A program made the translations under genes and the position numbers. From NCBI GenBank assembly GCA_963580285.1, contig OY757011.1, forward strand, positions 158,878,981 through 158,942,980: 64,000 nucleotides of DNA, in the 5' to 3' direction. This stretch comes from Lucinisca nassula (lineage: Eukaryota; Mollusca; Bivalvia; Lucinida; Lucinidae). The notes beneath the pieces are model-generated. The model saw only the letters and a list, made by a program, of their open reading frames with translations, was not told the origin of the DNA and searched no databases. Shown in pieces: positions 28,954-38,090 of this stretch (within the stretch, counting starts at the first letter, position 1; every line of letters starts with the position of its first letter).

Positions 28954-30248
28954 TAAATTTCATACATAATTAATAGTCCAATTGCAATACTACCAACTAT
29001 TAATGCTGTTTTGTTGTCTTCGTGTTGTATTGCTTCTTTTTTTTCAACGGGTTCTGGTAGAGATTTGAATTTTGGTTCTGGTAGAGATTTCTTTGTTTCC
29101 TGATGTTTTGGTTCTGGTAGAGATTTCTTTGTTTCCTGATGTTTTGGTTCTGGTAGAGATTTCTTTGTTGGTGTGCCTTGTATAGTTGCAGGTTGTGTAG
29201 TAGGTGCAACAGGTTTAACATTTACATCACTATTGAAACCAAGTGTTTGATTTTCTGTTGCAATTACAATTTTATTATTATATCCAGCGATAGTGCCAAT
29301 TTGTAAAATCATATTACTGGGAGACATATATAATCCAATACCATAAACAAAATCTACTTTACTTCTTGCATATTTGAGTGTGTTTTGATATCTTTGTATT
29401 TGACTTGGTAAATCAACTGGACTATTAATAGCGTCTTCAATGTTAGCAAGAAATTGTTTCTGAGCATCAAATCCTGTGCCTATTTTTAGTATTTCTACAC
29501 GTGTTTGAGATTGTGCTCCTAATAGAGCCCATACAAACATTCTAATACTTTCGTTAATTCGTTCAATACCTGTTTTTGTTAATCCTTTTGATTTGTCTAA
29601 TATAAACATTGTCCAGGCGTCACTAATATCTACTGTATGTGCTATTTTATCATTTGGATTAAAGAATGGTCCATCACTTCTATGATCTTGTATATATTTT
29701 CCACTTGGTTTAAAATATTGTGTGTAACTCCCTAGACCACTGCATTTAGAACTACTTTCTAATTTTTGACGCCAATCTGTATTAGGTGAAACATTGAATT
29801 CATTGCATAACTTTTGATAGGTTGCTTTGTCGTATGGGTTTTTGTAATAACAAAATGATTCATCTGTTGGTAAAGGTGTTTGAAGTTCTTTCAAAATACG
29901 AGCAATACAATAATAAACATGAAATGTATATACTGTTTTAGTTAGTCCTGAAGTGTTTTGCAAATGGTCTTGATAACTTACTCCACATCCTGCAGTGGCA
30001 CACCAGACAGCAAAATTTAATTGACATTGCCACCAGTCAAATGATGAATGAAGCCATGTATTCCACGGTTCATTGGTGTGTAATGTTGGATTTTGATAGT
30101 TTTGAAATAAGTTGGGAAACGTTACTGGAAAATGGTCGTCTTTGTTAACATAAATCGTTTGTTTTATAAGTTCAATATTCTTTTCGGTATATTTAGTATT
30201 GGGGTTATATGATGCATTGGGATTGTACTTGAATTCTTTAGGTATCAT
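28950..30248 (-). CDS. Polinton protein of unknown role with SLPEP repeats
   Basis: 432 residues. The N-terminal 340 residues form a mixed domain rich in aromatic residues and cysteine (SSFDWWQCQLNFAVW, CYYKNPYDKATYQKL). Proteins of this type accompany capsid genes in invertebrate Polintons; function unknown. Residues about 364-400 carry SLPEPKHQETKK units (three SLPEPK plus one SLPEPV), and the C-terminus (414-432) is a transmembrane helix. A stalk-like repeat before a membrane anchor suggests a surface or vertex protein, but this is inference. The ATG follows AATAATAAAA. Confidence 0.75.
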   Translation of the reverse strand: MIPKEFKYNPNASYNPNTKYTEKNIELIKQTIYVNKDDHFPVTFPNLFQNYQNPTLHTNEPWNTWLHSSFDWWQCQLNFAVWCATAGCGVSYQDHLQNTSGLTKTVYTFHVYYCIARILKELQTPLPTDESFCYYKNPYDKATYQKLCNEFNVSPNTDWRQKLESSSKCSGLGSYTQYFKPSGKYIQDHRSDGPFFNPNDKIAHTVDISDAWTMFILDKSKGLTKTGIERINESIRMFVWALLGAQSQTRVEILKIGTGFDAQKQFLANIEDAINSPVDLPSQIQRYQNTLKYARSKVDFVYGIGLYMSPSNMILQIGTIAGYNNKIVIATENQTLGFNSDVNVKPVAPTTQPATIQGTPTKKSLPEPKHQETKKSLPEPKHQETKKSLPEPKFKSLPEPVEKKEAIQHEDNKTALIVGSIAIGLLIMYEIY

Positions 30249-30279
30249 TTTTATTATTGATTATATATAAAAAATAAAA
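30249..30279. promoter_or_regulatory. Divergent intergenic region, 432-residue gene / minor capsid
   Basis: 31 bp with TTATATATAAAAAATAAAA before the plus-strand ATG: a very short bidirectional region. Confidence 0.5.
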
Positions 30280-30921
30280 ATGTATCATACAATTTCGAAT
30301 ATTGACAAGACAATAAACTTGCAACAATACATTGATAACAGAGATGGGAATAAACGTATTGGTTTGAAATCTATAACATATGGTGTTGGATGGTATAATG
30401 TTGTTGATGAATATTTGCAGAAGACTAAAGAGAGACCTCATAAGATTATAGATGGTTATTATAGTTTCCAACAAATAGCAGATTTATTTCAAAGTAATAA
30501 TATTACATTATCTGTAAATGAAACAAATGGAATTGCTTCTTTAATTACACCGGATGAATTGAAGATAAGCAAGGGCTTAAAACAAATGTTGGGGTTTGGA
30601 AATAAGCGAAAGTTTGCTGTTAATGAAACTCATTATGGTGAGAGAGCTGTAGATTTTGCTGTTTATAAATCATTGTATGTTCATTTGGAACAGATTAATA
30701 CTTCAAATAATTATTTAGATGGTATGCCGAGTACTGTGTTGGCTGTTGTTCCAGTGGAAAATAAAGAGTTTGGAGAGATAACAACAGTGAGATTTGAGCA
30801 TCCAGAATATAAGTGTTTGGTGAATGATGCTATAGCAGAATTGAAATTAGAAATCAGGGATGAAAATAACAACAAGGCAATTAATCATCTACCAATTAAT
30901 TGCGTTTTGGAAATTATATAA
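30280..30921 (+). CDS. Penton-like minor capsid protein
   Basis: 213 residues. Likely the single jelly-roll vertex protein. Features that suggest this are the early DGYYSFQQIADLFQSN helix-loop, the beta hairpin ITLSVNETNGIASLIT, GLKQMLGF, and a C-terminal run of strands (AELKLEIRDENNN, CVLEII), together with the size and place beside the other virion genes. Assigned from family resemblance, not from a motif. It starts a plus-strand cluster of three genes separated by only 15 and 26 bp. Confidence 0.72.
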   Translation: MYHTISNIDKTINLQQYIDNRDGNKRIGLKSITYGVGWYNVVDEYLQKTKERPHKIIDGYYSFQQIADLFQSNNITLSVNETNGIASLITPDELKISKGLKQMLGFGNKRKFAVNETHYGERAVDFAVYKSLYVHLEQINTSNNYLDGMPSTVLAVVPVENKEFGEITTVRFEHPEYKCLVNDAIAELKLEIRDENNNKAINHLPINCVLEII

Positions 30922-30936
30922 TTATAATAAAAAAAA

Positions 30937-31491
30937 ATGAGTATATTTGGTGCTAAGAGAAAACACGTAGATGCATTAGGGTTGAAACAAGAAATATTTA
31001 ATATGAGAAGTCAAGCATTTACACAAATAAATACATTGAATGATAGACATACAGGACTTCAAGATAGATTTCGGGATATGTATGTCAATCATCGATTATT
31101 ATATAATAAGGTTGATAATATGTCAGACAGAAAATTGATAAGCATTTGTGCGGAGAGTAAAGGTTCCTTACAGAAGAATGAAGTGTTTGGCTTTGGAAAT
31201 GGTGGTAGAGAAGTAGGTGTTGGATATGTGATGAACTTTCCTGGCCAGATAATAGGTGTTGGACTGTCGAGTAAAAGAACAAAAGGCGATGTGTCTGTGG
31301 CGATTGCAATTAATGGAAATCCACAAGCAGGATATGATATATCATTGAATAATATTTTAAGAAAACACGATAACTTTGATACACCGTTAAAGGTTGAGGC
31401 TGGTGATGCAATTGATTTTGTTTGTCAGACTAATAATGCTACATGTGTTAATACTGTGGCTTCGATGATAATTGAATTATTTATTGAATAA
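30937..31491 (+). CDS. Fibre-like protein: helical stalk plus beta domain
   Basis: 184 residues. The first ~65 residues are charged and helical (LKQEIFNMRSQAFTQI), able to form a trimeric coiled coil. The rest is rich in glycine and beta strands (VGVGYVMNFPGQIIGVGLSS, then KVEAGDAIDFVCQ), like a small jelly-roll head domain. Stalk plus head suggests a vertex fibre or spike. This is inferred from shape only; no family is firmly recognised. The ATG follows eight A. Confidence 0.6.
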   Translation: MSIFGAKRKHVDALGLKQEIFNMRSQAFTQINTLNDRHTGLQDRFRDMYVNHRLLYNKVDNMSDRKLISICAESKGSLQKNEVFGFGNGGREVGVGYVMNFPGQIIGVGLSSKRTKGDVSVAIAINGNPQAGYDISLNNILRKHDNFDTPLKVEAGDAIDFVCQTNNATCVNTVASMIIELFIE

Positions 31492-31517
31492 AAAAAATAT
31501 ATGTTATCAAGAAAAAA

Positions 31518-32093
31518 ATGAAACAACCTAATGCACCGCTATATCCAGAGTTGCCTATTGAAGATGGGCAAAATTATAGATTACAGAAGATATCTGAGAT
31601 AGAGAAGACGTTAATTAATGAGAGAGATGTGAGAAAAGCATTATACAAAAAATACAAACGTGGAATAAATATTACTGATGGAGTTGATACTGGTTTGATA
31701 TCAACAAGTGTTATTTTGGCAGGTGTTGGATTAACTGTTCCAATTATGTTGCCTTTAGAGATTGGTGCTGTTGTGTGTGGGAGTTTGGGTGTGTGTGTTA
31801 AACTAATTAGGCGTAAAATGACTTCAAAAGCACAGAAACATTATGAGATTAAAACTATTGCTGATAGTAAGTTGAATAGTATAAAGGATTTGATTTCTAA
31901 GGCTTTGACAGACGGACAGATATCTGAGAATGAATTTAAACTTGTGTTGGATGAGTTGGACAAATATAATAAACTCAAAGACAATATACATTCAAAACAA
32001 ACAGGATTGAGTGAAAGTGAGAGAAAGAAACTTATTGAGGAAGGCAAGGCTCAAGCGAAGAATGAAATGAAAAAAAAGATAGAAAATGCTTGA
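31518..32093 (+). CDS. Two-helix membrane protein with helical tail
   Basis: 191 residues, a type found in many invertebrate Polintons; function unknown. It begins with a proline-rich NAPLYPELPIEDG segment and a helix (LQKISEIEKTL). A pair of transmembrane helices at about 58-95 follows, then a charged helical tail ending in a KKLIEEGKAQAKNEMKKK stretch. Part of the tail and its 3' flank is duplicated at 32,818-33,020. Confidence 0.75.
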   Translation: MKQPNAPLYPELPIEDGQNYRLQKISEIEKTLINERDVRKALYKKYKRGINITDGVDTGLISTSVILAGVGLTVPIMLPLEIGAVVCGSLGVCVKLIRRKMTSKAQKHYEIKTIADSKLNSIKDLISKALTDGQISENEFKLVLDELDKYNKLKDNIHSKQTGLSESERKKLIEEGKAQAKNEMKKKIENA

Positions 32094-32133
32094 TTTTATT
32101 CAATAAAATTACAATAGTAAATGACCCACCACC

Positions 32134-32817
32134 GAAATATGAAAGTTAATATTTTTTTGCTTCACTTCCAGTTGGCCTACAATGTTGAAATTTTATAAGA
32201 ATGTGCATTTTGTATGTTGAAACAAATGTACAAAGTTTGGTGGTAATTAGTTGAACCAATGTTATTTTACAACAATTCAAAGACTTGCAGGAAATTCCAA
32301 AATGATGCTAGAACTTTGAAATTTTGTGATAATATGTATATATGCAACCCAAATACATATGCAAAATCTGAGACTAATCGGTTGATGGGATTCCACTTTT
32401 AGGAAGACTCAAAGACTTTCAGAAATTCCAAAAGTTGTCATAGGAACTTGGAATTTTAATATGTTATACAGCCTTAAAGTCTTGTTATATGTGCAAAATC
32501 TGGTGGTCATTGGATTATGTAAAGGCACTTTCAGGAGGGGTTAAAGTATTTGCCCCAAAGTGGAATTTTCAAAATTCTTTTTAATATGTTTCTATATAGT
32601 GTCTATCCGCGACTTTTGTCGGAGCAGATTTTTAATATCACCTCTAATTATTGTTATCTGAACACTGACTGAGACGCATCACACATTTTTGATAAGGTTT
32701 ATCAAATATTTATACACTTAAGTAAAATAGTCCTTCATTATCTGTGTAAGTGGTTTATCGTGGGAAGGTATTACGTATTATGTTTTGCGGTACAAAGTGA
32801 TAATAACACGCCCCCTT
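32134..32817. repeat. Host-like imperfect tandem repeats inside the right arm
   Basis: Contains loosely repeated units such as ATATGTGCAAAATCTGGTGG / ATATGCAAAATCTGAGACTA and AGACTTGCAGGAAATTCCAA / AGACTTTCAGAAATTCCAAA. They resemble host satellites rather than Polinton coding sequence. They separate the 191-residue gene from its partial copy. Confidence 0.5.
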
Positions 32818-33020
32818 TTTTGAAATTGATTTTAGATGAATTAGACAAATATAATAAACTGAAAGATAGCATACACTCAAAACAAACAGGATTAAGTGAG
32901 GCGGAAAGAAAAAAACTTATTGAGGAAGGAAAGGCCCAGGCTTTAGCTGAGGTAAAAAAAAAATAGGGGATGCTTGATTTTATTTAATAAAATTACAATA
33001 GTAAATAATGACCCACCACC
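32818..33020 (+). pseudogene. Partial copy of the 191-residue gene's 3' end
   Basis: Residues LDELDKYNKLKDSIHSKQTG and KKLIEEGKAQA match the 3' end of the gene at 31,518-32,093 with several changes. The non-coding 3' flank also matches (TGCTTGATTTTATTTAATAA, AATGACCCACCACC). The 5' part is absent; the open frame from 32,760 joins unrelated codons in front. It is a diverged duplicate, not a functional gene. Confidence 0.8.
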
Positions 33021-33075
33021 TATTTATAGGAGCGTAAACTAAATATACAAATTTCTTTTACTGACTGTTAAAAGC

Positions 33076-33206
33076 TACGGTGATTCACGGTCCTTTCGGT
33101 GCTTTGATTATTCCCGTAACGACTTCCAGGCCTTTCTGTACTTTGATTATATCCGTAACGACTTCCAGGCCTTTCTGTACTTTGATTATATCCGTAACGA
33201 CTTTCG
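33076..33206. repeat. 39-bp tandem repeat, about 3.4 copies
   Basis: Units starting CCGTAACGACTTCCAGGCC begin at 33,114, 33,153 and 33,192, with a diverged unit before. The exact period is 39 bp. Confidence 0.85.
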
Positions 33207-33624
33207 GACTATAAGGGTGCGCAGTCTGGTCAGGGTCTTCCCTATTCATAAATGCTAAAAGATACCTTTATCAATAGTTAACAGTATGGCTATTGATAAA
33301 AGCTAAAACTTGTAATTGGACTGGTATTTATCATGCTCGTTCTATATATAGAATAAGTACGCATTTATCTTTTCACTTCCATATTTTCACTTCCTCGTTT
33401 TATTATGGTGTTAAAACATTTATATTCAAGGATATTTATTTTAGAAGGAAGTTTTATGGTGAGTTGTTTTCTTGGCAATTTAGATAGTGAAACAAAAAGT
33501 ACACATTTTAACACAATAAAAAGATACATTTGTTAAAAATATGCAAATTTAAAACCCATTTTTTAATGATATTCGTAAGTGCTATGTATATATATAAGAG
33601 ACTCACATTCAATATTTGGTTGTG
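33207..33624. other. Right-arm non-coding sequence
   Basis: AT-rich sequence without a supported gene; frames of 60-90 codons are not family-like. Confidence 0.4.
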
Positions 33625-33992
33625 TCTGTTACAGCATGGTTTGTCTGGTCTCTGAGTATGACGCTCACCTGTCTGTTTAAGGGTAAATGGCTTGCTCGAT
33701 GCCATGCATTTGTGAAGGGTGACTTTGATGGGTTGCGCGCGCACAAATAGAATTCTCCCCGTTGAAGTCGCCATTCACAATGCATTGTGCTCACCTTACC
33801 TCAGACCGGTCTAGCTGTTCGTTTCGGCTAGGCTGGGAATATGGGGTTAAAGGTGACCCTGGGGCGGAGAGCTTGTCGTGAGCCTACAGGCAGGAGTTCT
33901 TAAGAAAGGGGGCTGGCAGCCACTACCCGGTGCTGGGGTGTGTGTGTAAAGAATTCTGCCCAGTGCCGGGTGGTTAAAAGTGCTGTAACAGA
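33625..33992. repeat. Segment bounded by a perfect 12-bp inverted repeat
   Basis: TCTGTTACAGCA at 33,625-33,636 and TGCTGTAACAGA at 33,981-33,992. The inside is more GC-rich than the rest of the element. It could be a nested insertion; no clear target duplication is seen. Confidence 0.4.
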
Positions 33993-34275
33993 TGCGGCTT
34001 TTGCTAAATTTTGATTTGATTTTTAAAATCTGTGAAACATTTTAGGTAGAATTCCTCACCCCATGCCGGAGTCCGCGGACTGATTTTATAGTGGGTGTTT
34101 TTTTTTTTTTTTACATTTTTACAATTTTTCCGAGGTCACTCTAGTAGATGTTTTTTTTCCCCTCTCCTAACTTTTTTTTATTTTTCTGTGCTCTACCCGC
34201 CTCATCTCTTCATAGACGGACACTCTCTTTTTTTAGTTACAGTACCCCTTCCTCTGGAGTGTGTGAATTTTTTTG

Positions 34276-34365
34276 GGGGGCGATAATTTTTTTATGCTCA
34301 AATTGGTGATATATTCATTGTCCGTGCTGACGGACAATGAATATGTCGCCGTACCCCCACTATCT
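34276..34365. repeat. Right terminal region of the Polinton with hairpin
   Basis: GGGCGATAATTTTTTTATGC matches the left end (inverted) at about 18,160-18,180. A perfect 14-bp stem ATATTCATTGTCCG / CGGACAATGAATAT (34,311-34,324 and 34,331-34,344) with a 6-nt loop TGCTGA follows. The terminus is CACTATCT. Confidence 0.75.
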
Positions 34366-34435
34366 ATATATATATACATCCCTTTGTACATTGTGTTCTA
34401 ACATTATATGATCTGTGACCTTAACTCATTGTGTT

Positions 34436-34739
34436 GGTTTGTTTGTTTGTATTGGAGTTTAATGGCCCAGTCAACACTATTTAGGTCATTTTTGAGCCGG
34501 TCAGTTTACCTATCCACACTTTTCCTGGGCAGGTTTATACGCAACCAGTACAGTGCACATTCTTTCGCCCAAGCTTACAACTGCCCTTCTTGAATCAGTG
34601 GAAGGGAGAGAATGACTGTAGAAAAGATTTCATGATCAATCTCCACGAAAGAATGTTGCCCACCCCGGCAGGTATCGAACCTGGGTCCTCCTGATCACCA
34701 GTCAGATGCGCATCAGAATGAGTTACCGAGGCCGGCTTA
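34436..34739 (-). mobile_element. tRNA-derived SINE, family C
   Basis: On the minus strand a head with GGTTCGATACC (B box) and GGCCTCGGTAACTCATTC (weak A box) lies at about 34,660-34,739. The tail at the other end is GTTTGTTTGTTTG. The 34-kb Polinton end is only ~70 bp away, so this is a neighbouring insertion, not part of it. Confidence 0.65.
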
Positions 34740-34949
34740 TTGTGTTGGACAAAGTCAAATTGGCCTTAAAGGGTGTCTGGTCTATTTTTTCATTTTCACT
34801 CTATATTTTTTGACAAAAAATCCTGAAAGTAAACAGTATAGAGCCTGATTGTCACATGATGCGACAAGGTTTACAAGAGCTCAACAGAAATTTCTGGAAC
34901 AGGCACCATTTTTTCATACTAATTTTCATAGCAAATAGGCTTGACCATT

Positions 34950-35235
34950 ACTAAAACACGCCTATACAAATGTATTGGAAGATTTTACCACCCAAAAAGG
35001 AAAATTTCCAGATAAAGAATCTGATATTTTTTTCTTATTTTTGCTCAAAACATAGCTGGCGGGGACTCGATAGAACCGCCTCCACGAGGCGGTTCTATCG
35101 AGTACCCACAATCTATGTTTTTGAGCAGAAACAAGAAAAATAATGTTTACCCCTGAAAACCCCAGTTTTACTATATATAAAAGTGGGGTTCGAGGGGATC
35201 AAAATTATACAGGCGTGTTTTCGTGATGATATTGT
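34950..35235. mobile_element. Foldback MITE, family 1, long-ended subtype
   Basis: Outer ends AAAACACGCCTATACAAAT and TATACAGGCGTGTTTT. Hairpin at about 35,030-35,142 with GAACCGCCTC / GAGGCGGTTC at the tip. The best-preserved member of this subtype in the window. Confidence 0.8.
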
Positions 35236-36300
35236 GTAAATCTTCTTCCCAACAGCTGGAGAGATGATTCACACAAAATGTCAAGCCTTTTTTCTCTGAA
35301 AAGCAAAATCAAAGCCCTAAAGGGACTTCAGTTGTTCGGTACAACAGAAAATACTGGCAATGCTTATTATATCCAACCATTGCTTCCAACTCATTATTTT
35401 CAGTGACTGATTCTGCAGATTAGTTAACATGCAATGAAGCATGTTGCTTTTTGAACGAAGCTGTAAATCTGAATATTAGAAATTAAAATAAATGAACTGC
35501 TAACTCAAGCTAAATGATCAGCTTTTTCTGAAATGTCAATACTTACTTTCCAAAGATGTTAAAATCACATGACGTGTGACTTCACAAGTCAACCCTCGAA
35601 ATACATGTAGATACTTTGACCTTGCAGGCTATATTAAGATTTTTGTGACATAAAATTATATCCATTTGTTTTGAAAATGTAAAACAATATTGTATAAGTA
35701 CAATAAGGGGGAGGAAAAGACCATCTTAGAAATATCAATAAACCAGGGTCCAGTTTTTCAAAGCCTCGTTAGCTTAAAGAGCTCGTTAGTGGTCAAATTG
35801 TTAAGCATTCTAGCAAGTATATAATCTAAAATTTTGCTATTTTTTGCTGGAAAATGTGAGCAGTTTTTACGATACGTTAGTTAATCATGTTGTTTGTTTT
35901 TAACAACTCACCCCAGAATAAAAACAAGCACCGATTTTCGACAACAACAAAAACAAACTCTTCAGTCACTATTTTTCACTTTCCATTTCCCATTTTTGAG
36001 ACATTTGCAAACTGTGTAGACCCAGACAAGATGCAAAAGAATGTGACCTCTGATCAGAGTCTATGCTGTTTGCATAATGACCAGACATTTGTTGTAAAAC
36101 TTGGCCCCAAAGGGCTTCATGCTGAGTTTGTGAGTGATGCGCTGGAGTTTACACATTGATAAAATGCACACCAATGATAATTTATTCCTTATAATTCCAG
36201 CTTTGTCATTGAAATATTAAAAATGCCATCAAAATGGTAATTTTTTGAGGAATTATTTTGACAGCGTAAGAATGGACTTACCAACAGCCATGGCAGAATG
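35236..36300. other. Non-coding sequence with a decayed foldback remnant
   Basis: No gene found. A hairpin remnant (TTTGCAAACTGTGTAGACCC with TGATCAGAGTCTATGCTGTT) is at about 36,002-36,072, related to the other GATCAG foldback families. Confidence 0.4.
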
Positions 36301-36312
36301 ATTATTCATTAC

Positions 36313-36600
36313 GATAATACACCCGTGCGACAAAGTGCATTTTTCACACCTCCAAAATAGCTACTTTTCTGATGAAAATCTGTAATATTTTTCTTATTTA
36401 TACTGCAAACATTGGTTGTGTGTGATTGTTAGAACCGCCTCATTGAGGCGGTTCTAACGAGTACCCACAACCTATGTATTGGAGCAGAAATAAGGAAAAT
36501 AATGTTTACCCCCTTAAACCACAGTTTTCTCTATATAAAGTGGGGTTTAGGGGGGGGGGGGGGGTCTTCATCTCACGGACTTGTTCATGTGATGTCATTT
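36313..36600. mobile_element. Foldback MITE, family 1
   Basis: CACACCTCCAAAATAGCTAC start, hairpin 36,387-36,500 with CCGCCTCATTGAGGCGG tip, CTATATAAAGTGGGGTTTAG module, then a run of about 16 G at 36,549-36,564. Confidence 0.75.
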
Positions 36601-36700
36601 AGAAGCTGCCATCTTTGAAAGAAATCCAAGCGAACAAAACGTCAAGTCTCTAAACTCAGTTTGTCTTTTAACATTTATGCTTTCAATGGTTTTCCATCTT

Positions 36701-36891
36701 TTAACCCTTATCTTGCAGTTCACGACAACCCCTATGTTTGTAAACAGTGTAGATCCTGATCCTGATCAGGATCTACACTGTTTGACATTCAGTTTATGAA
36801 TTTGTAGCAATAAATTACATGAAGTAAATTGACTGGTTGATAGACAGAAATGGGTTTGGCTTAAATGAATATTCAGCAAGAGAAGGGTTAA
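36701..36891. mobile_element. Foldback MITE, family 2
   Basis: Ends TTAACCCTTATCTTGCAG and TCAGCAAGAGAAGGGTTAA. The inner hairpin is shortened to TAGATCCTGATCCTGATCAG. Confidence 0.8.
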
Positions 36892-38090
36892 CTTAGCGCT
36901 GTTGACGTCGTTTATCTACAATGACGTACTTTGACATCACGTTATATTACTGCCTATTGCTGGGTGAAATAGTTCTGAGATTCTTGCTCATGGAATTTAT
37001 TGCAGTATAAAACTTTTATTTCAACCAATCAAATCGCTCTAAATGTATATAATGATTGAGAGTTTGAATTATATAAGGGTGAATGAAAATCATATGCCTT
37101 CACACAAATGCTACATAGAATATAGAAAATTATTATATCTGTACACTTTTCCCTTTATTTGCATGCTTTTTATTTTGTATACACGTTTACCGAAAATCTT
37201 AAACTTCTGATTTCAATATTTATTTCTTTGAAATTTGTATTTAATGGAATAAAACTGAGAGCAGAAGGATAAAATTGTTTGGTTTGCAATTTAAATGAAT
37301 GGACTACTTCCTGGTGTGTCTTAAGAAAATGGTAAAACTGTTGTTTGTGGCAAACAACAAAAACGATATTTAAAAAGGGCACCTGCAAACCTTGTTACTG
37401 GGATTTTAAGAATTTTGATAATGAACCTTAAAGCACCAAGCAAAACTGGAAAGCAGATAACATTCTGCTCTATTTTTCTGACTGACTGTGAAAGATAAAA
37501 TATTTTTGTCATCTGTCATCTACAGTTGTGACTGACACTTTAAGGCAAATTTTAGCATGATGAACAACAGACTTGCCTACCTTTTGGCTAACCAGTCTAA
37601 GACAAAGTTCAAAACAGTTACTTGTATGTATAAGCTACACTATACTGTGTCACCAAACCAGACCCCAAGAAAATAAAAATTTGCTTCCTGTTGTTCATTT
37701 GTTCATTGTCTCTGATGATGATTACAATGACGATGAGGATGTTTTTTGGTGTGTTTTTTTTCTGTTTAGCCCTTCACCTGTTAACTAACTTTATTCTGTC
37801 ACACCCACATTGCAGATCATAAACTGATCTCGATCTAGAGTGTTTACAAAGGTAGAGGTTATGTGATCAGCAGGATAAGGGTTAATGAAGCTGGTGATAT
37901 CAAATAACATTTGCCAAGAACCAAAACTGAATAACAGTTTGAACAGAATTTCACATCATTATTATAGAAATAAAAGCTTCACACTACTGAAGAGCACAAC
38001 AAGTCCAGAACATTCAGTGCTGTACAATCTAAGATTATAAAACAGTTGGACCTCCTCACCATCCAGGGGGAGAGTACATTCTACTTCAAC
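36892..38090. other. Non-coding sequence, MITE remnant near 37.8 kb
   Basis: No gene recognised. At about 37,800-37,885 a decayed family 2 end (CAGCAGGATAAGGGTTAA) is visible. Confidence 0.4.

Larger units (their letters stand above)
17828..34365. mobile_element. Polinton/Maverick (adintovirus-like) element, nearly complete
   Basis: About 16.5 kb, the usual Polinton size. The outer termini are AGATAGTG at 17,828 and its complement CACTATCT ending at 34,365. Polinton ends typically begin AG and end CT, as here. A 6-bp ATATAT borders both ends (17,822-17,827 and 34,366-34,371), which fits the 6-bp target duplication of these elements but lies in AT-rich sequence. Inside are a PolB, DDE integrase, A32-type ATPase, major and minor capsid proteins and a set of small proteins typical of the group, none with internal stops. 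The sequence is much more AT-rich than the flanks. Confidence 0.88.

Noticed and set aside
33293..33794. Small genes in the Polinton right arm
   Set aside because: Frames of 60-90 codons without the A-run leader, motif or family resemblance.
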